Positions 33,631 to 42,513 are shown, numbered from the stretch's first letter. The stretch is 64,000 nucleotides of DNA from an uncultured Oscillospiraceae bacterium (GCA_948471095.1 CAOKRG010000009.1:1-64000), one strand, 5' to 3'. Notes: a model not told the origin generated them from the letters alone. Numbers and translations are program-made.

Positions 33631-34929
33631 ATGATAAAGGTGTTGGTTTTTTCCTCTATGGACAGTCACAGTACGGCCTTGATTATGGTTCTCATCGTCC
33701 TTGTCGCTTTTTCCGCCTATTTCTCCGCCACGGAAACGGCCTTTTCCTCTTTGAACCGCATCCGTTTGAAGAACCTGGCCTCCGCGGGCAACCGGCGGGC
33801 CCAGCTGGCTTACGCCCTCTCGGAGAACTACGACGAGCTGCTCTCCACCATCTTGGTGGGCAACAACCTGGTGAACATCGCCTCCACCACCATCTCCACC
33901 CTGCTGTTTGTCAAGGCTCTGGGCGACGGCGCGGGGCCCACCGTGTCCACCATCGTCATGACCATCGTGGTGCTGGTCTTCGGCGAGGTCAGCCCCAAGA
34001 GCATGGCCAAAGAGCACGCCGAGTCCTTCGCCATGTTCTCCGGGCCCTTCATCCGGCTCCTTATTGTTCTGCTCAAGCCGGTGAACTTCCTTTTCGGCCT
34101 GCTCAAGCGCGGCCTGCGCAAGCTGGTGCGCAGCGGGCCCAGCCAGTCGATGACGGACAGCGAGCTGCTCACCATCGTGGAAGAGGCGGAGCAGGAGGGC
34201 GGCATCGACAAGAACGAAAGCGCCATGCTGCGCAACGTCATTGAGTTCGACGACATCCAGGCCATTGAGATCATGACCCCCCGGGTGGACGTGGAGGCTG
34301 TGCCCAAGGACGTTTCCAAGGAGGAGCTCTCCCAGCTCTTCCGGGAGACCGGCTACTCCCGGCTGCCTGTGTATGAGGAGACCATTGACAGTATTGTAGG
34401 CGTAATCCATGAGAAGGATTTTTACAGCACGGTCTGGGGCCAGCCGGCAGAGGTGCTCAGCATCCTAAAGCCCGCGGAGTTCATTCCGCCCTCTATGAAC
34501 ATCTCCGACCTGATGAAGCTTTTGCAGCAGAAGAAATCCCACATGGCGGTGATCGTGGACGAATTCGGCGGCACCGAGGGCATCGTCACCCTGGAGGATG
34601 TGATCGAGGAGCTGGTAGGCGAAATCTGGGACGAGCACGACGACGTGGTCCAGGAGGGCATCCTCCCCACCGGCGAGGGCCTGTACCGGGTGTACGGCTC
34701 CGCCGCCCTGGACGATCTGTTCCAGCTGCTGGACATTGAGAGCGATACGGACTCCACCACGGTCAACGGCTGGGTGGCCGAGCAGCTGGACCGCATCCCC
34801 CAGACCGGGGACAGCTTCCAGTTCCAGGACGTCAGCTTCTTGGTCACTAAGGCCGCCAACAACCGGGCCGAGGAGATCCGGGTGAAGGTGGCGCCCAAGG
34901 ACGCGGACGGAGATACGCAAGCCGATTGA
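33631..34929 (+). CDS. CNNM/CorC-type transporter or hemolysin-family protein
   Basis: A 432-residue protein with an N-terminal DUF21/CNNM membrane domain (about 10-190; SAYFSATETAFSSLNRIRLK and GEVSPKSMAKEHAE), a CBS pair (about 205-330; IEIMTPRVDVEAVPKD, AVIVDEFGGTEGIVTLEDVI) and a C-terminal CorC/HlyC transporter-associated domain (about 345-425). Such proteins export magnesium or affect divalent-cation balance; bacterial members are often called hemolysins without evidence. ATG 33631 is preceded by GGGG seven bases upstream inside a hairpin; ATG 33658 is an alternative. Standalone gene with its own promoter. Confidence 0.88.
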   Translation: MIKVLVFSSMDSHSTALIMVLIVLVAFSAYFSATETAFSSLNRIRLKNLASAGNRRAQLAYALSENYDELLSTILVGNNLVNIASTTISTLLFVKALGDGAGPTVSTIVMTIVVLVFGEVSPKSMAKEHAESFAMFSGPFIRLLIVLLKPVNFLFGLLKRGLRKLVRSGPSQSMTDSELLTIVEEAEQEGGIDKNESAMLRNVIEFDDIQAIEIMTPRVDVEAVPKDVSKEELSQLFRETGYSRLPVYEETIDSIVGVIHEKDFYSTVWGQPAEVLSILKPAEFIPPSMNISDLMKLLQQKKSHMAVIVDEFGGTEGIVTLEDVIEELVGEIWDEHDDVVQEGILPTGEGLYRVYGSAALDDLFQLLDIESDTDSTTVNGWVAEQLDRIPQTGDSFQFQDVSFLVTKAANNRAEEIRVKVAPKDADGDTQAD

Positions 34930-35048
34930 CGGAGCGGTACATTTCGAGACCGGAACCCCCGAGGTCTTGCGCCGGCGGCCACTCCGTATTACTTTTCGAA
35001 AAATGCGGCCTTTTGTGAAAGAGCGGCAACCCCCACAGTATTCCTGCA

Positions 35049-35086
35049 AAAAAGGAGCAAAGATCTGAAATCTTTGCTCCTTTTGC
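35049..35086. terminator. Bidirectional terminator
   Basis: AAAAAAGGAGCAAAGAT pairs with ATCTTTGCTCCTTTT around a short loop, and both sides carry T runs on the appropriate strand. It separates the CNNM gene (plus strand) from the isomerase gene (minus strand), which converge here. Confidence 0.9.
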
Positions 35087-35133
35087 TTTTATTTTTAAGT
35101 TTAGCGCCGTTGGCAAAAGGCTGCGCCGCCTCT

Positions 35134-36111
35134 TTATACCCAGTGCAGCTTGCTCATGTCCGCCGTGTCCTCGAAGGGGATGGCGCGCTTGAGCACGTCG
35201 CAGGCCTTTACCAGGCCCTCGTTGGTGCTCAGCATGGCGTCCTCGTGCTCGATGGACAGCACATAGTCATAGCCTACCAGGCGCAGCTGGCTGCAGAATT
35301 CCTTCCAGAACAGCTCGTCGTGGCCGTAGCCGATGCTGCGGAAGATCCAGGAGCGCTTGCTCATATCGGCATAGGACTGGGTATCCAGGTTGCCGTTGAC
35401 AGGGCTGTTGATGGGGTCCAGGATGGCGTCCTTGGCATGTACGTGGAAGATGCAGTCGCCGCCCAGGGCGCGGATGACCTTGATGGGGTCCATGCCCTGC
35501 CAGAACAGGTGGCTGGGGTCCAGGTTCGCGCCGATCTCCGGGCCCACGGCCTCGCGCAGGCGCAGCAGGGTGCGGGGGTTGTGGACGCAGAAGCCCTGGT
35601 GCATCTCCAGGCCGATCTTGTTGACCCCATGCTCCTTGGCGAAGGCCACGAAGTCCTTCCAATAGGGGATGAGCACCTCGTTCCACTGCCACTCCAGTAC
35701 CTCGGGATACTCGGTGGGCCAGTTGCAGACAATCCAGTTGGGGTTCTTGCTCTCGGGGCAGTCGCCGGGGCAGCCGGAGAAGCCGTTGATCTGGTGGATG
35801 CCCAGCTTTTCGGCCATGAGGACTGCGTTATGCATATCGTCGTCAAACTGCTTGGCGATCTCCTTGTTGGGGTGCACCGGGTTGCCGTGCACGCTCAAAG
35901 CGCTGATCTCCAGCCCGGACTCCTTGATCGTCTCCACAAATTCGTTGAACTTGGCCTCATCGTGCAGCAGCACGCCGGGATCGCAGTGGTCCTTGCCGGG
36001 GTAGCCGCCGCAGCCGATCTCCACCATCTGGGCGCCCAGGCCCTTCAGGTAGGCCAGCGCCTCCTTCAGGGGGGTCGAGCCGATCACATTGGTCAAAACA
36101 CCTAATTTCAT
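35134..36111 (-). CDS. Sugar phosphate isomerase/epimerase (TIM barrel, AP-endonuclease-2 family)
   Basis: A 325-residue TIM-barrel protein of the xylose-isomerase-like family. Metal-binding residues of the family are visible: His in VHGNPVHPN, Glu/His in GLEMHQGF, His in NLDPSHLFWQ, and the C-terminal EHEDAMLS. LTNVIGSTPLKEALAYLKGLGAQMVEIGCGGYPGKDH is characteristic of a subgroup found in sugar-acid or inositol utilisation loci, though none is adjacent here. Start at ATG 36111 after GGAG; an upstream GTG is possible. It converges on the CNNM gene through a shared terminator. Confidence 0.83.
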   Translation of the reverse strand: MKLGVLTNVIGSTPLKEALAYLKGLGAQMVEIGCGGYPGKDHCDPGVLLHDEAKFNEFVETIKESGLEISALSVHGNPVHPNKEIAKQFDDDMHNAVLMAEKLGIHQINGFSGCPGDCPESKNPNWIVCNWPTEYPEVLEWQWNEVLIPYWKDFVAFAKEHGVNKIGLEMHQGFCVHNPRTLLRLREAVGPEIGANLDPSHLFWQGMDPIKVIRALGGDCIFHVHAKDAILDPINSPVNGNLDTQSYADMSKRSWIFRSIGYGHDELFWKEFCSQLRLVGYDYVLSIEHEDAMLSTNEGLVKACDVLKRAIPFEDTADMSKLHWV

Positions 36112-36461
36112 TGGAAACACTCCTTCTATGTATGGTTGGGCAATGGCCTGCCCACAGAGCTTCTAGTCATATTATATAGAATTCCTCGTCATAAAGCAAG
36201 CCTATTTTCAAAATTATTTGTGACCGGCTTTACAGCTGGGCATACTATAAAAAGAAGGGAAAAGCCTGCTAAGCGCAACAGTAAAAGTTTCGTCGGTCTC
36301 GACTGCCGTCTCGGTCGGTTCGCGGCGTGTCTGCCACTGGCAGACGCTCACCCTTTTTAAAGGTGGCGGGGTTTTCAGGGGGTGACAATCGCCAGTGGCG
36401 ATTTCCCGTCGCCGACCGAGCCGACAGGCGAGACCCAGAGCCCCTGAACCGCCGGAGGCGA
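36112..36461. repeat. Composite repeat spacer upstream of the structured element
   Basis: Contains GAGCGCAACAGTAAAAGTTT-type box (36266-36285 with AAGCG), TCTCGACTGCCGTCTCGGTC, GTCTGCCACTGGCAGAC hairpin (36329-36345), TGACAATCGCCAGTGGCGAT (36382-36401) and GCCGACCGAGCCGACAGGCG. No gene is supported. Confidence 0.65.
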
Positions 36462-36798
36462 CCTTGCCCTTAAAAGGCGGCGCACTGGAACCAGATAAAG
36501 CAGAAAGCCAGCTCATTACACCAAATGATAAGCAGCGCACTTATGCTGCGCCGCCTCCCTTGGCAACGCCTTAGAGCGAAGCGAATAACAGTGGACTGTT
36601 TCCCCTTAGCTGCCTTTTTGTGGGAGGAGCGGCCTGTTACGCAAGGAGGGCAGCCGCATCGAAGCGGTCCGCTGTTCATCGCTTCGCTCGAAGACGCTAT
36701 AAGGGGCGGCGGCGCAGCATGGGTGTTCTGCTTGGGTTTGGGGGGATGAGTAAATGCGATGCTCTATTTGTTTCTTCTGCGCCGCCTTAAGGTCAAGG
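36462..36798. repeat. 337-bp structured element, full copy A
   Basis: Near-perfect terminal inverted repeats CCTTGCCCTTAAAAGGCGGC.. (36462-36484) and ..GCCGCCTTAAGGTCAAGG (36778-36798). The 9-mer GGCGGCGCA/TGCGCCGCC occurs four times (36476, 36547, 36708, 36778), able to form nested or lateral stems. A central stem GAGCGAAGCG/CGCTTCGCTC (36574-36583 with 36680-36689) continues as ACAGTGGAC/GTCCGCTGT, and encloses GCTGCC/GGCAGC (36609-36614 with 36649-36654). No open frame or known RNA motif. Detailed comparison with copy B is given as a finding. Confidence 0.9.
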
Positions 36799-36888
36799 CC
36801 GCGGGGCGCTGCCCCGCACCCTGCCACTTTTGAAAAAGTGGACAAAACTTTTGCTGCCGCGCTCAGCTTCCTTCGGGGAAGCCCCGCC
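36799..36888. repeat. Modular hairpin repeat fragment between element A and the MFS promoter
   Basis: Begins with the hairpin GCGGGGC-GCT-GCCCCGC (36801-36817), then CCTGCCACTTTTGAAAAAGT (36821-36840) and GGACAAAACTTTTGCTGCCG, the reverse of the usual box order. Confidence 0.7.
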
Positions 36889-36917
36889 TTGACTTCCTCC
36901 GCCGCCTTTGCTACAAT
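36889..36917 (+). promoter_or_regulatory. Sigma-A promoter of the MFS transporter gene
   Basis: TTGACT (36889-36894), 17-base spacer, TACAAT (36912-36917). This position means an upstream in-frame ATG at 36918 lies at the transcription start and cannot be the initiator. Confidence 0.82.
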
Positions 36918-36947
36918 ATGCTCAATCGTCTTTTAGGAGGGATCCTC

Positions 36948-38138
36948 TTGCACCAAACCACTTCATACCGCGCCACCCGCATGGCCTGCTACCGGGGCTA
37001 CATAGTCCAAGGGGTGGTCAACAACCTGAGCCCCCTGTTCTTCGTGATCTTCCAGCGGGAGTTCGGCGTCTCCTACGCCATGATCTCTTCGCTGATCCTC
37101 TTTAATTTCGTCACCCAAATCGCCGTGGACGTTCTCTGCGTGCGCTTCATCGACCGCGTCGGCTACCGGGCCGCCACGGTCGCGGCCCACATCTGCTGCG
37201 CCCTGGGCCTGGTGATGCTGGGCCTGCTGCCCCGCGTGCTGCCCGCGCCGTTCCTCGGGCTGGCCCTTGCCACCATGGTCACGGCCATTGGCGGCGGGAT
37301 CATCGAGGTGGCGGTCAGCCCCATCATCGACTCCCTGCCCAGCGACGCCAAGGACGCGAAGATGAGCCTGCTGCACTCCTTCTACTGCTGGGGCCAGGTG
37401 GGCGTGGTGCTGCTGACCACCCTGGCGGTGCGGATTTTGGGGGAGGGGCTCTGGTGGACGCTCCCCCTGGCGTGGGCGGCGCTGCCCTTCTACAATATCT
37501 TCGCCTTTGCCCGGGTCCCCCTGACGCCCACGGTGCCGGAAGGGGAGAAGACCCCTCTGGGACGGCTGGGGCGCTCCCCGGCCTTCCTCATGGCCATGCT
37601 GCTGATGCTCTGCGCAGGCGCTTCGGAGCTGGCCATGAGCCAGTGGAGCTCCCTGTTCGCCGAACAGGCCCTGGGCGTCGACAAGGTGGTGGGCGACCTG
37701 CTGGGCCCCTGCCTGTTCGCGGTGTTCATGGGCATTGGCCGCACCATCTACGGGGTTTGGGGCGACCGGCTGGACCTTTACAAGTCCCTTCTGGCCACGG
37801 CGGCGCTGTGCGTGCTGTGCTACCTGGGGGCCGCCCTGCTGGCCGCGCCGGTGCTCTCCCTGCTGTGCTGCGCCCTGTGCGGGTTCTCCATCAGCCTGAT
37901 GTGGCCCGGGGTGCTCAGCTCCACGTCGGCCCGGTTTCCCAAGGGCGGCGCGGCCATGTTCGGCCTGCTGGCCGTGTGCGGAGACGTGGGCTGTTCCTCG
38001 GGCCCGGCCCTTACGGGCATGGTCAGCGAGTGGGCGGGCCTGCGGGCGGGCATGCTCGGCGCGGGTATTTTCCCCCTGGTTATGGTGCTGTGCCTAATTC
38101 CGCTGGTCTGGCCCAAACAGAGGGCGGAAAAAGAGTAA
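36948..38138 (+). CDS. MFS transporter
   Basis: A 396-residue protein with twelve transmembrane helices in two six-helix bundles. It is a major facilitator of the YbjJ/FucP-like group that carries out solute uptake or sugar/drug efflux. Family features are LIIL-type helix 1-2 loops with DRVGYRAA near residue 70, and GDRLDLYKSLL in the second half. TTG 36948 is the chosen start because GGAGGG lies seven bases upstream and the promoter overlaps the upstream ATG. The transported solute is unknown; the yicI gene for xylosyl release lies downstream with a separate promoter. Confidence 0.88.
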   Translation: MHQTTSYRATRMACYRGYIVQGVVNNLSPLFFVIFQREFGVSYAMISSLILFNFVTQIAVDVLCVRFIDRVGYRAATVAAHICCALGLVMLGLLPRVLPAPFLGLALATMVTAIGGGIIEVAVSPIIDSLPSDAKDAKMSLLHSFYCWGQVGVVLLTTLAVRILGEGLWWTLPLAWAALPFYNIFAFARVPLTPTVPEGEKTPLGRLGRSPAFLMAMLLMLCAGASELAMSQWSSLFAEQALGVDKVVGDLLGPCLFAVFMGIGRTIYGVWGDRLDLYKSLLATAALCVLCYLGAALLAAPVLSLLCCALCGFSISLMWPGVLSSTSARFPKGGAAMFGLLAVCGDVGCSSGPALTGMVSEWAGLRAGMLGAGIFPLVMVLCLIPLVWPKQRAEKE

Positions 38139-38296
38139 GAACCTGTGCCGCTTCGGCTTGAACGGGCTTTTGCTGGAATTCCGCCGGAAGGACAGCGCGG
38201 GACTGCGGGGGACCCCCTGGGGGTTCCCCGCTTTGCTATGCGGCTCTCCGCCGGCCTGCTCATGGGCGTTTTTCCGCCCCGCCGGGCATTTGCCTC

Positions 38297-38325
38297 TTGC
38301 TTTTCTTATCCTCGCGCGGTATAAT
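38297..38325 (+). promoter_or_regulatory. Sigma-A promoter of yicI
   Basis: TTGCTT (38297-38302), 17-base spacer, TATAAT (38320-38325), about 60 bases before the start codon. Confidence 0.78.
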
Positions 38326-38386
38326 TGCTGTAACGGATTTACCCGTTCTTTTCGCCTGATGCAATCCGCACAAGGAGGCAGATTTT

Positions 38387-40699
38387 ATGAAATTTACCAA
38401 AGGCTATTGGCTCAATCTTCCCGGGGTGGCCAATTATGACTGCGTTCAGATCCGGGAGGTCCGCCAGGAGGGGAACCGGCTCTACCTGTATTCCGTGCCG
38501 TATCCTCAAGACGAGCGCGGCATGGGGGGGCCGGTGCTGGAGATGTACGTCAGCTCCCCCCGGCCGGACGTCATCCGCACCCAGGTCTGGCATTTTAAAG
38601 GCGGCGCGGCCAAGGAGCCCCAGTTCGAGCTGGAGGCCCGGGACTGCCCCCTGGAGGTCCGGGAGACCGAGTCCGGCGTTGTGGTAAAAAGCGGGGACAC
38701 GGAGCTGCGCGTCACCCGCAGCCCGGCCGGCTTTGCCTATTTCTACAAGGGCCGCCCCCTCACCAGCGTGGGGGACAAGTTCGGCCACGCCATGCTCAGC
38801 TATATGGATACGCCGGAGGGGCCCTACATGCGGGCCCAGCTGGACCTTTCCATCGGCGAAAAGATTTACGGCCTGGGAGAGCGCTTTACGCCCTTTGTGA
38901 AGAACGGCCAGGTGGTGGACCTCTGGCAGGAGGACGGGGGCACCTGCTCGGAGATCTCCTATAAAAACATCCCCTTCTACCTGACCAACCGGGGCTATGG
39001 GGTGTTCGTCAACAGCAGCGGACCGGTCTCTTATGAGCTGTGCTCCGAGGTGGTCACCCGGGCCCAGTTCTCCGTGCCCGGGGAGAAGCTGGACTTTATG
39101 GTCGTCGGCGGCGGCGACGCCAAGACCGTGCTGCAAAACTACACGGCCCTCACCGGCCGGCCCGCCCTGCCGCCCGCCTGGACCTTCGGCCTGTGGCTCT
39201 CCACCTCCTTTACCACCAACTATGACGAGGAGACGGTCAACCAGTTTGTAGACGGCATGGCCAGCCGGGGCCTGCCCCTGCACGTCTTCCACTTTGACTG
39301 CTACTGGATGGCGGAGAACGAGTGGTGCAACTTCAAATTCGACCCCAAGATGTTTAAGGACGCGCCGGGTATGCTCAAGCGCCTGAAGGAGCGGGGCCTG
39401 AAAATCTGCGTGTGGATCAACTCCTACATCGGCCAGAAATCGCCTCTGTTCCAGGAGGCCATGGACTGCGGCTACCTGCTCAAGCGGCCCAACGGGGACG
39501 TGTGGCAGTGGGACCTGTGGCAGGCCGGCATGGGCCTGGTGGACTTTACCAACCCCTCCGCCTGGAAGTGGTACCAGGGCAAGCTGCGGGCCCTTTTGGA
39601 CATGGGCGTGGACTGCTTTAAGACCGACTTTGGCGAGCGCATCCCCACGGACTGCGTCTACTATGACGGCAGCGACCCGGTGCTGATGCACAACTATTAT
39701 ACCTATCTCTACAATAAATGCGTCTTCGAGCTGCTGGAGGAGTACAAGGGCAAAAACCAGGCCTGCCTGTTCGCCCGCAGCGCCACGGCGGGCGGCCAGA
39801 AGTTCCCGGTCCACTGGGGCGGCGACTGCTCCTCCAACTATCTGTCCATGAGCGAGAGCCTGCGGGCGGGCCTCTCCCTGTGCCTTTCCGGGTTCGGGTT
39901 CTGGAGCCACGACATCAGCGGCTTTGAGGGCACGGCCCCGGCGGACGTGTACAAGCGCTGGGCGGCTTTCGGCCTGTTGTCCACCCATTCCCGGCTCCAT
40001 GGGTCTAATTCTTACCGGGTGCCCTGGCTGTTCGACGAGGAATCCGTGGACGTGGTGCGGCAGTTCACCAAGCTCAAGTGCAGCCTGATGCCCTACCTGT
40101 ACGCCGCCGCCGTAGAGGCCCACAAAACCGGCGTGCCCGCCATGCGGGCCATGCTGCTGGAGTTCCCGGGGGACATTCCCTGCGAGGACCTGGACCGGCA
40201 GTACATGCTGGGCGGCAGCTTACTGGTAGCTCCTGTGTTCACCAAGGAGGGGGACGTGGACTACTACCTGCCGGAGGGCCGGTGGACCAACATCCTCAGC
40301 AACCAGGTCATAGAGGGAGGCAGGTGGCTGCATGAGGTCCACGGCTTTATGAGCCTGCCGCTGCTGGCCCGGGAGAACAGCATCATCCCCTTTGGCGCTA
40401 GCGATACCGCCGTGGAGTACGACTACAGCCAGAACCTGACCCTCCACCTGTTCCAGCTCACCGGGGAGGCCCGCGTCCAGGTGGCGGACATGCACGGCGA
40501 GACGTTCCTGACCGCCTCCGCAAAAAGGGAGGGCGGCAAGGCCACGCTCCGCTTTGAGGGCAGGGCCCCGGGCCTCCGGGTGCTGCTGCGGGGCGTAGAG
40601 TCCGTGAGCGGCGTGAACGGCGCGTCCGCGCAGGCCCACCCGCTGGGGACGCTGCTGGCGGTGAACGAAGGGCTGGAGCCGGTCAGCTTCCATATGTAA
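38387..40699 (+). CDS. yicI: GH31 alpha-xylosidase (YicI-like)
   Basis: A 770-residue GH31 enzyme, matching the length of E. coli YicI. The N-terminal beta-sandwich (1-240) is followed by the (beta/alpha)8 barrel with nucleophile D414 in DCFKTDFGERIPTD and acid/base D480 in HWGGDCSSNY. The FGERIP sequence is the feature that separates alpha-xylosidases from alpha-glucosidases in GH31. It removes alpha-xylose from xyloglucan-type oligosaccharides or isoprimeverose in the cytoplasm. AGGAGG precedes the ATG, and it has its own promoter. Downstream there is a hairpin and then an ABC sugar system, but no other xyloside gene is visible. Confidence 0.93.
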   Translation: MKFTKGYWLNLPGVANYDCVQIREVRQEGNRLYLYSVPYPQDERGMGGPVLEMYVSSPRPDVIRTQVWHFKGGAAKEPQFELEARDCPLEVRETESGVVVKSGDTELRVTRSPAGFAYFYKGRPLTSVGDKFGHAMLSYMDTPEGPYMRAQLDLSIGEKIYGLGERFTPFVKNGQVVDLWQEDGGTCSEISYKNIPFYLTNRGYGVFVNSSGPVSYELCSEVVTRAQFSVPGEKLDFMVVGGGDAKTVLQNYTALTGRPALPPAWTFGLWLSTSFTTNYDEETVNQFVDGMASRGLPLHVFHFDCYWMAENEWCNFKFDPKMFKDAPGMLKRLKERGLKICVWINSYIGQKSPLFQEAMDCGYLLKRPNGDVWQWDLWQAGMGLVDFTNPSAWKWYQGKLRALLDMGVDCFKTDFGERIPTDCVYYDGSDPVLMHNYYTYLYNKCVFELLEEYKGKNQACLFARSATAGGQKFPVHWGGDCSSNYLSMSESLRAGLSLCLSGFGFWSHDISGFEGTAPADVYKRWAAFGLLSTHSRLHGSNSYRVPWLFDEESVDVVRQFTKLKCSLMPYLYAAAVEAHKTGVPAMRAMLLEFPGDIPCEDLDRQYMLGGSLLVAPVFTKEGDVDYYLPEGRWTNILSNQVIEGGRWLHEVHGFMSLPLLARENSIIPFGASDTAVEYDYSQNLTLHLFQLTGEARVQVADMHGETFLTASAKREGGKATLRFEGRAPGLRVLLRGVESVSGVNGASAQAHPLGTLLAVNEGLEPVSFHM

Positions 40700-40719
40700 G
40701 CCATAGGCGGCGAAAGGAG

Positions 40720-40752
40720 AATGGCAAGAGCAGGGGCCCTGCTCTTGCCATT
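40720..40752 (+). terminator. Hairpin terminator after yicI
   Basis: AATGGCAAGAGCAGGG pairs with CCCTGCTCTTGCCATT, a 16-bp stem with almost no loop, followed by TTT. Strong structure; the T run is short. Confidence 0.75.
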
Positions 40753-40799
40753 TGCGGTTGAGGGGCAATAAACACCCGCCCTACACCGCAATAAAAAAG

Positions 40800-40817
40800 G
40801 TGCTGGCCGAGAGCTGA
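40800..40817 (+). pseudogene. 18-base 3' remnant of a solute-binding-protein gene
   Basis: GTGCTGGCCGAGAGCTGA encodes V-L-A-E-S-stop and matches, bar the first base, the last 18 bases of the two lipoprotein genes ending at 44120 and 47457. Nothing upstream is recognisable as such a gene. It marks an old copy of this gene family, or a recombination end, at the left edge of the low-GC region. Confidence 0.65.
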
Positions 40818-40871
40818 GCGGCTTGAGATGGGAGTAATACACAAAAACTTTCCAAAATATGGAAATTTACC

Positions 40872-40901
40872 TTGACATCGACATGATCCACATGCTATAC
40901 T
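40872..40901 (+). promoter_or_regulatory. Promoter at the left edge of the low-GC region
   Basis: TTGACA (40872-40877), 18-base spacer, TATACT (40896-40901). It reads into a very short open frame at 40932 and then the secreted protein gene at 41068. Confidence 0.72.
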
Positions 40902-40931
40902 GTAAAAAAGCAAAGGAAAGGGCTGATTCCG

Positions 40932-40994
40932 ATGTACAAAAAGCATTTCGGCTTATCCGTGCGTAAGGTGGATGGGCAAAGAGGTAAGTACTAG
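40932..40994 (+). CDS. Possible 20-residue basic peptide
   Basis: Between the promoter and the first gene of the low-GC region, ATG 40932 opens MYKKHFGLSVRKVDGQRGKY, ending TAG at 40992. An AAAGGAAAGG string lies about 12 bases upstream, farther than usual. It could be a leader peptide, a signalling peptide, or chance. Evidence is only position, promoter and start codon. Confidence 0.3.
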   Translation: MYKKHFGLSVRKVDGQRGKY

Positions 40995-41067
40995 AATAAC
41001 CGTAAAAACAGACTTATCGGGAAAGTGATAAATGGGAGTTATGTATGAACACACGAAAGGATGAGAA

Positions 41068-41841
41068 ATGATGAAAACGAGAAAAATGTTGGCATTTATG
41101 ATGACAGTTGCACTGATTGCGGGGTGTTGTGTAGTGCCTGCATCTGCTGTTAAGACCTCAACAAAAGGGAGCGTAAAAGGCGCGGAAGTGTCCGAAAATT
41201 TGCTGGAATACCTTGAATATTGCGAAGTTGAAATTGACGATAGCTCTATAATTGATGTGGCGGAGAGCGCTGTTTCCAGATCAGTTGAAGAAACTTCATC
41301 GTTGCATATCACTACCCAAAAGGGAGATTCTGTTGAAGAAACTTTCTTATCACATTACCAAGATATTGATAATACGCTGACCAAAAGCGATGTTGGTAGA
41401 GCATTACTTTCCCCAACGAGAGCCAGTTCAAGCCAGGAATTTATAAAGTCTGGTGTAAATATAAAAATGACAATTGTTTATACACGAGATTACAGCAGAA
41501 ATTATGTGAATTTATCCGGTCATTATTTTACTATGTATAAACAATCTGGCTCCCCTGTCTTAAATAAGATTGAAAGTAGCGCATATGTAGTTGGAGATCT
41601 TTATGACATGTCATCTGGAAAATACACATATGTGGGATATAACAAAGGATACACGTCAACTTGCAATATAAATTCTCCTTCATTCAATGTGATGTACAGT
41701 GGAGATAGTCATATGCCAAGTGATCAAGCTATCGTTCCGGTTAATGCGCTTGGCGGGCTTGGTGCGGAATTTTCGTTGTATATTAATGGTAGTAGCAGCC
41801 CTATTTGGGATATGTTCTGTCCGTCTCTTGTATGGTATTGA
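41068..41841 (+). CDS. Secreted protein of unknown function in a low-GC region
   Basis: A 257-residue protein whose codon use is far more A+T-rich than the surrounding genes. It has a signal peptide (MMKTRKMLAFMMTVALIAGC, cleavage probably after SA at about 27), an acidic helical middle and a beta-rich C-terminal part (NIKMTIVYTRDYSRNYVNLS, then GKYTYVGYNKGYTSTCN). Sequence ends in aromatic residues PSLVWY. GGATGAGAA precedes a tandem ATG. Followed 25 bases later by a lipoprotein gene, so they may act together. I do not recognise a family. Confidence 0.72.
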   Translation: MMKTRKMLAFMMTVALIAGCCVVPASAVKTSTKGSVKGAEVSENLLEYLEYCEVEIDDSSIIDVAESAVSRSVEETSSLHITTQKGDSVEETFLSHYQDIDNTLTKSDVGRALLSPTRASSSQEFIKSGVNIKMTIVYTRDYSRNYVNLSGHYFTMYKQSGSPVLNKIESSAYVVGDLYDMSSGKYTYVGYNKGYTSTCNINSPSFNVMYSGDSHMPSDQAIVPVNALGGLGAEFSLYINGSSSPIWDMFCPSLVWY

Positions 41842-41866
41842 TTATAGTAGAAAGAGGCTGATAGAT

Positions 41867-42472
41867 ATGAGGAAAGTTCCTTTTGCGGGGCTATGCTGCG
41901 TATTGCTTTCTTTCTGCTTAGCTTCTTGTAGGAAAGACACAAGTGCAATGGCAATACAAAAGGATTTGGTAGACAGCTTTTTTAAATCAAAGGAAGATGT
42001 TGTATCGGTTCTGAATCTTAAAGATTCGAATTTGAAATCTACGAAAGATTTGCTGGAAGAATATTCAACAAGTGTTCTTTGGTGCGGAAATAGCTTGTCT
42101 ACTGCGATTTTCTTCTATGATGGAGAACCAGTTGCTTTATCAGCAACTGCTGAGTTGGCAAAGTCTGAAGAATGCGTCCAAAAAATTAACGATGAATTGA
42201 CTCTGTTTGAAGCTCAATTCGAAACGAAAAGTATTGATATTGTTGGTGAAGGTGAAAATAGTGGTAAAACAGTAGACTATAATCGTGAGGTTATCTCAGA
42301 AGGGCTTGAAAGGATTATCACATCTTTCGGGCTTGTAAGATTCAAATTTACTGTGCCTAACAAAGAAAACAGCAAAATTTTGATAGAGTATACTTGCAGA
42401 AGGATACCAGATAATCCAGAAGTGGTAACCATAGAATACTCGATCAGAAACTACTTCCCACTCCAGAAATAG
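41867..42472 (+). CDS. Lipoprotein of unknown function in a low-GC region
   Basis: A 201-residue protein starting at ATG 41867, nine bases after GAGG. The signal sequence ends in a lipobox, LLSFCLASC, so Cys21 would be lipidated and the protein tethered outside. The mature part is charged and helical at first (AIQKDLVDSFFKSKEDVVSV) with a strand-rich end. It is one of a pair with the secreted protein upstream. Low-GC codon use suggests transfer from another genome. No known domain is recognised. Confidence 0.75.
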   Translation: MRKVPFAGLCCVLLSFCLASCRKDTSAMAIQKDLVDSFFKSKEDVVSVLNLKDSNLKSTKDLLEEYSTSVLWCGNSLSTAIFFYDGEPVALSATAELAKSEECVQKINDELTLFEAQFETKSIDIVGEGENSGKTVDYNREVISEGLERIITSFGLVRFKFTVPNKENSKILIEYTCRRIPDNPEVVTIEYSIRNYFPLQK

Positions 42473-42513
42473 CATATTCACGCCCTTTTTATAACCGGTT
42501 ATCCGTTTATAGA

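Noticed and set aside
40932..40994. A 20-codon peptide treated as a firm gene
   Set aside because: Only position and start codon support it; spacing to the ribosome-like string is poor, so it is listed with low confidence only.
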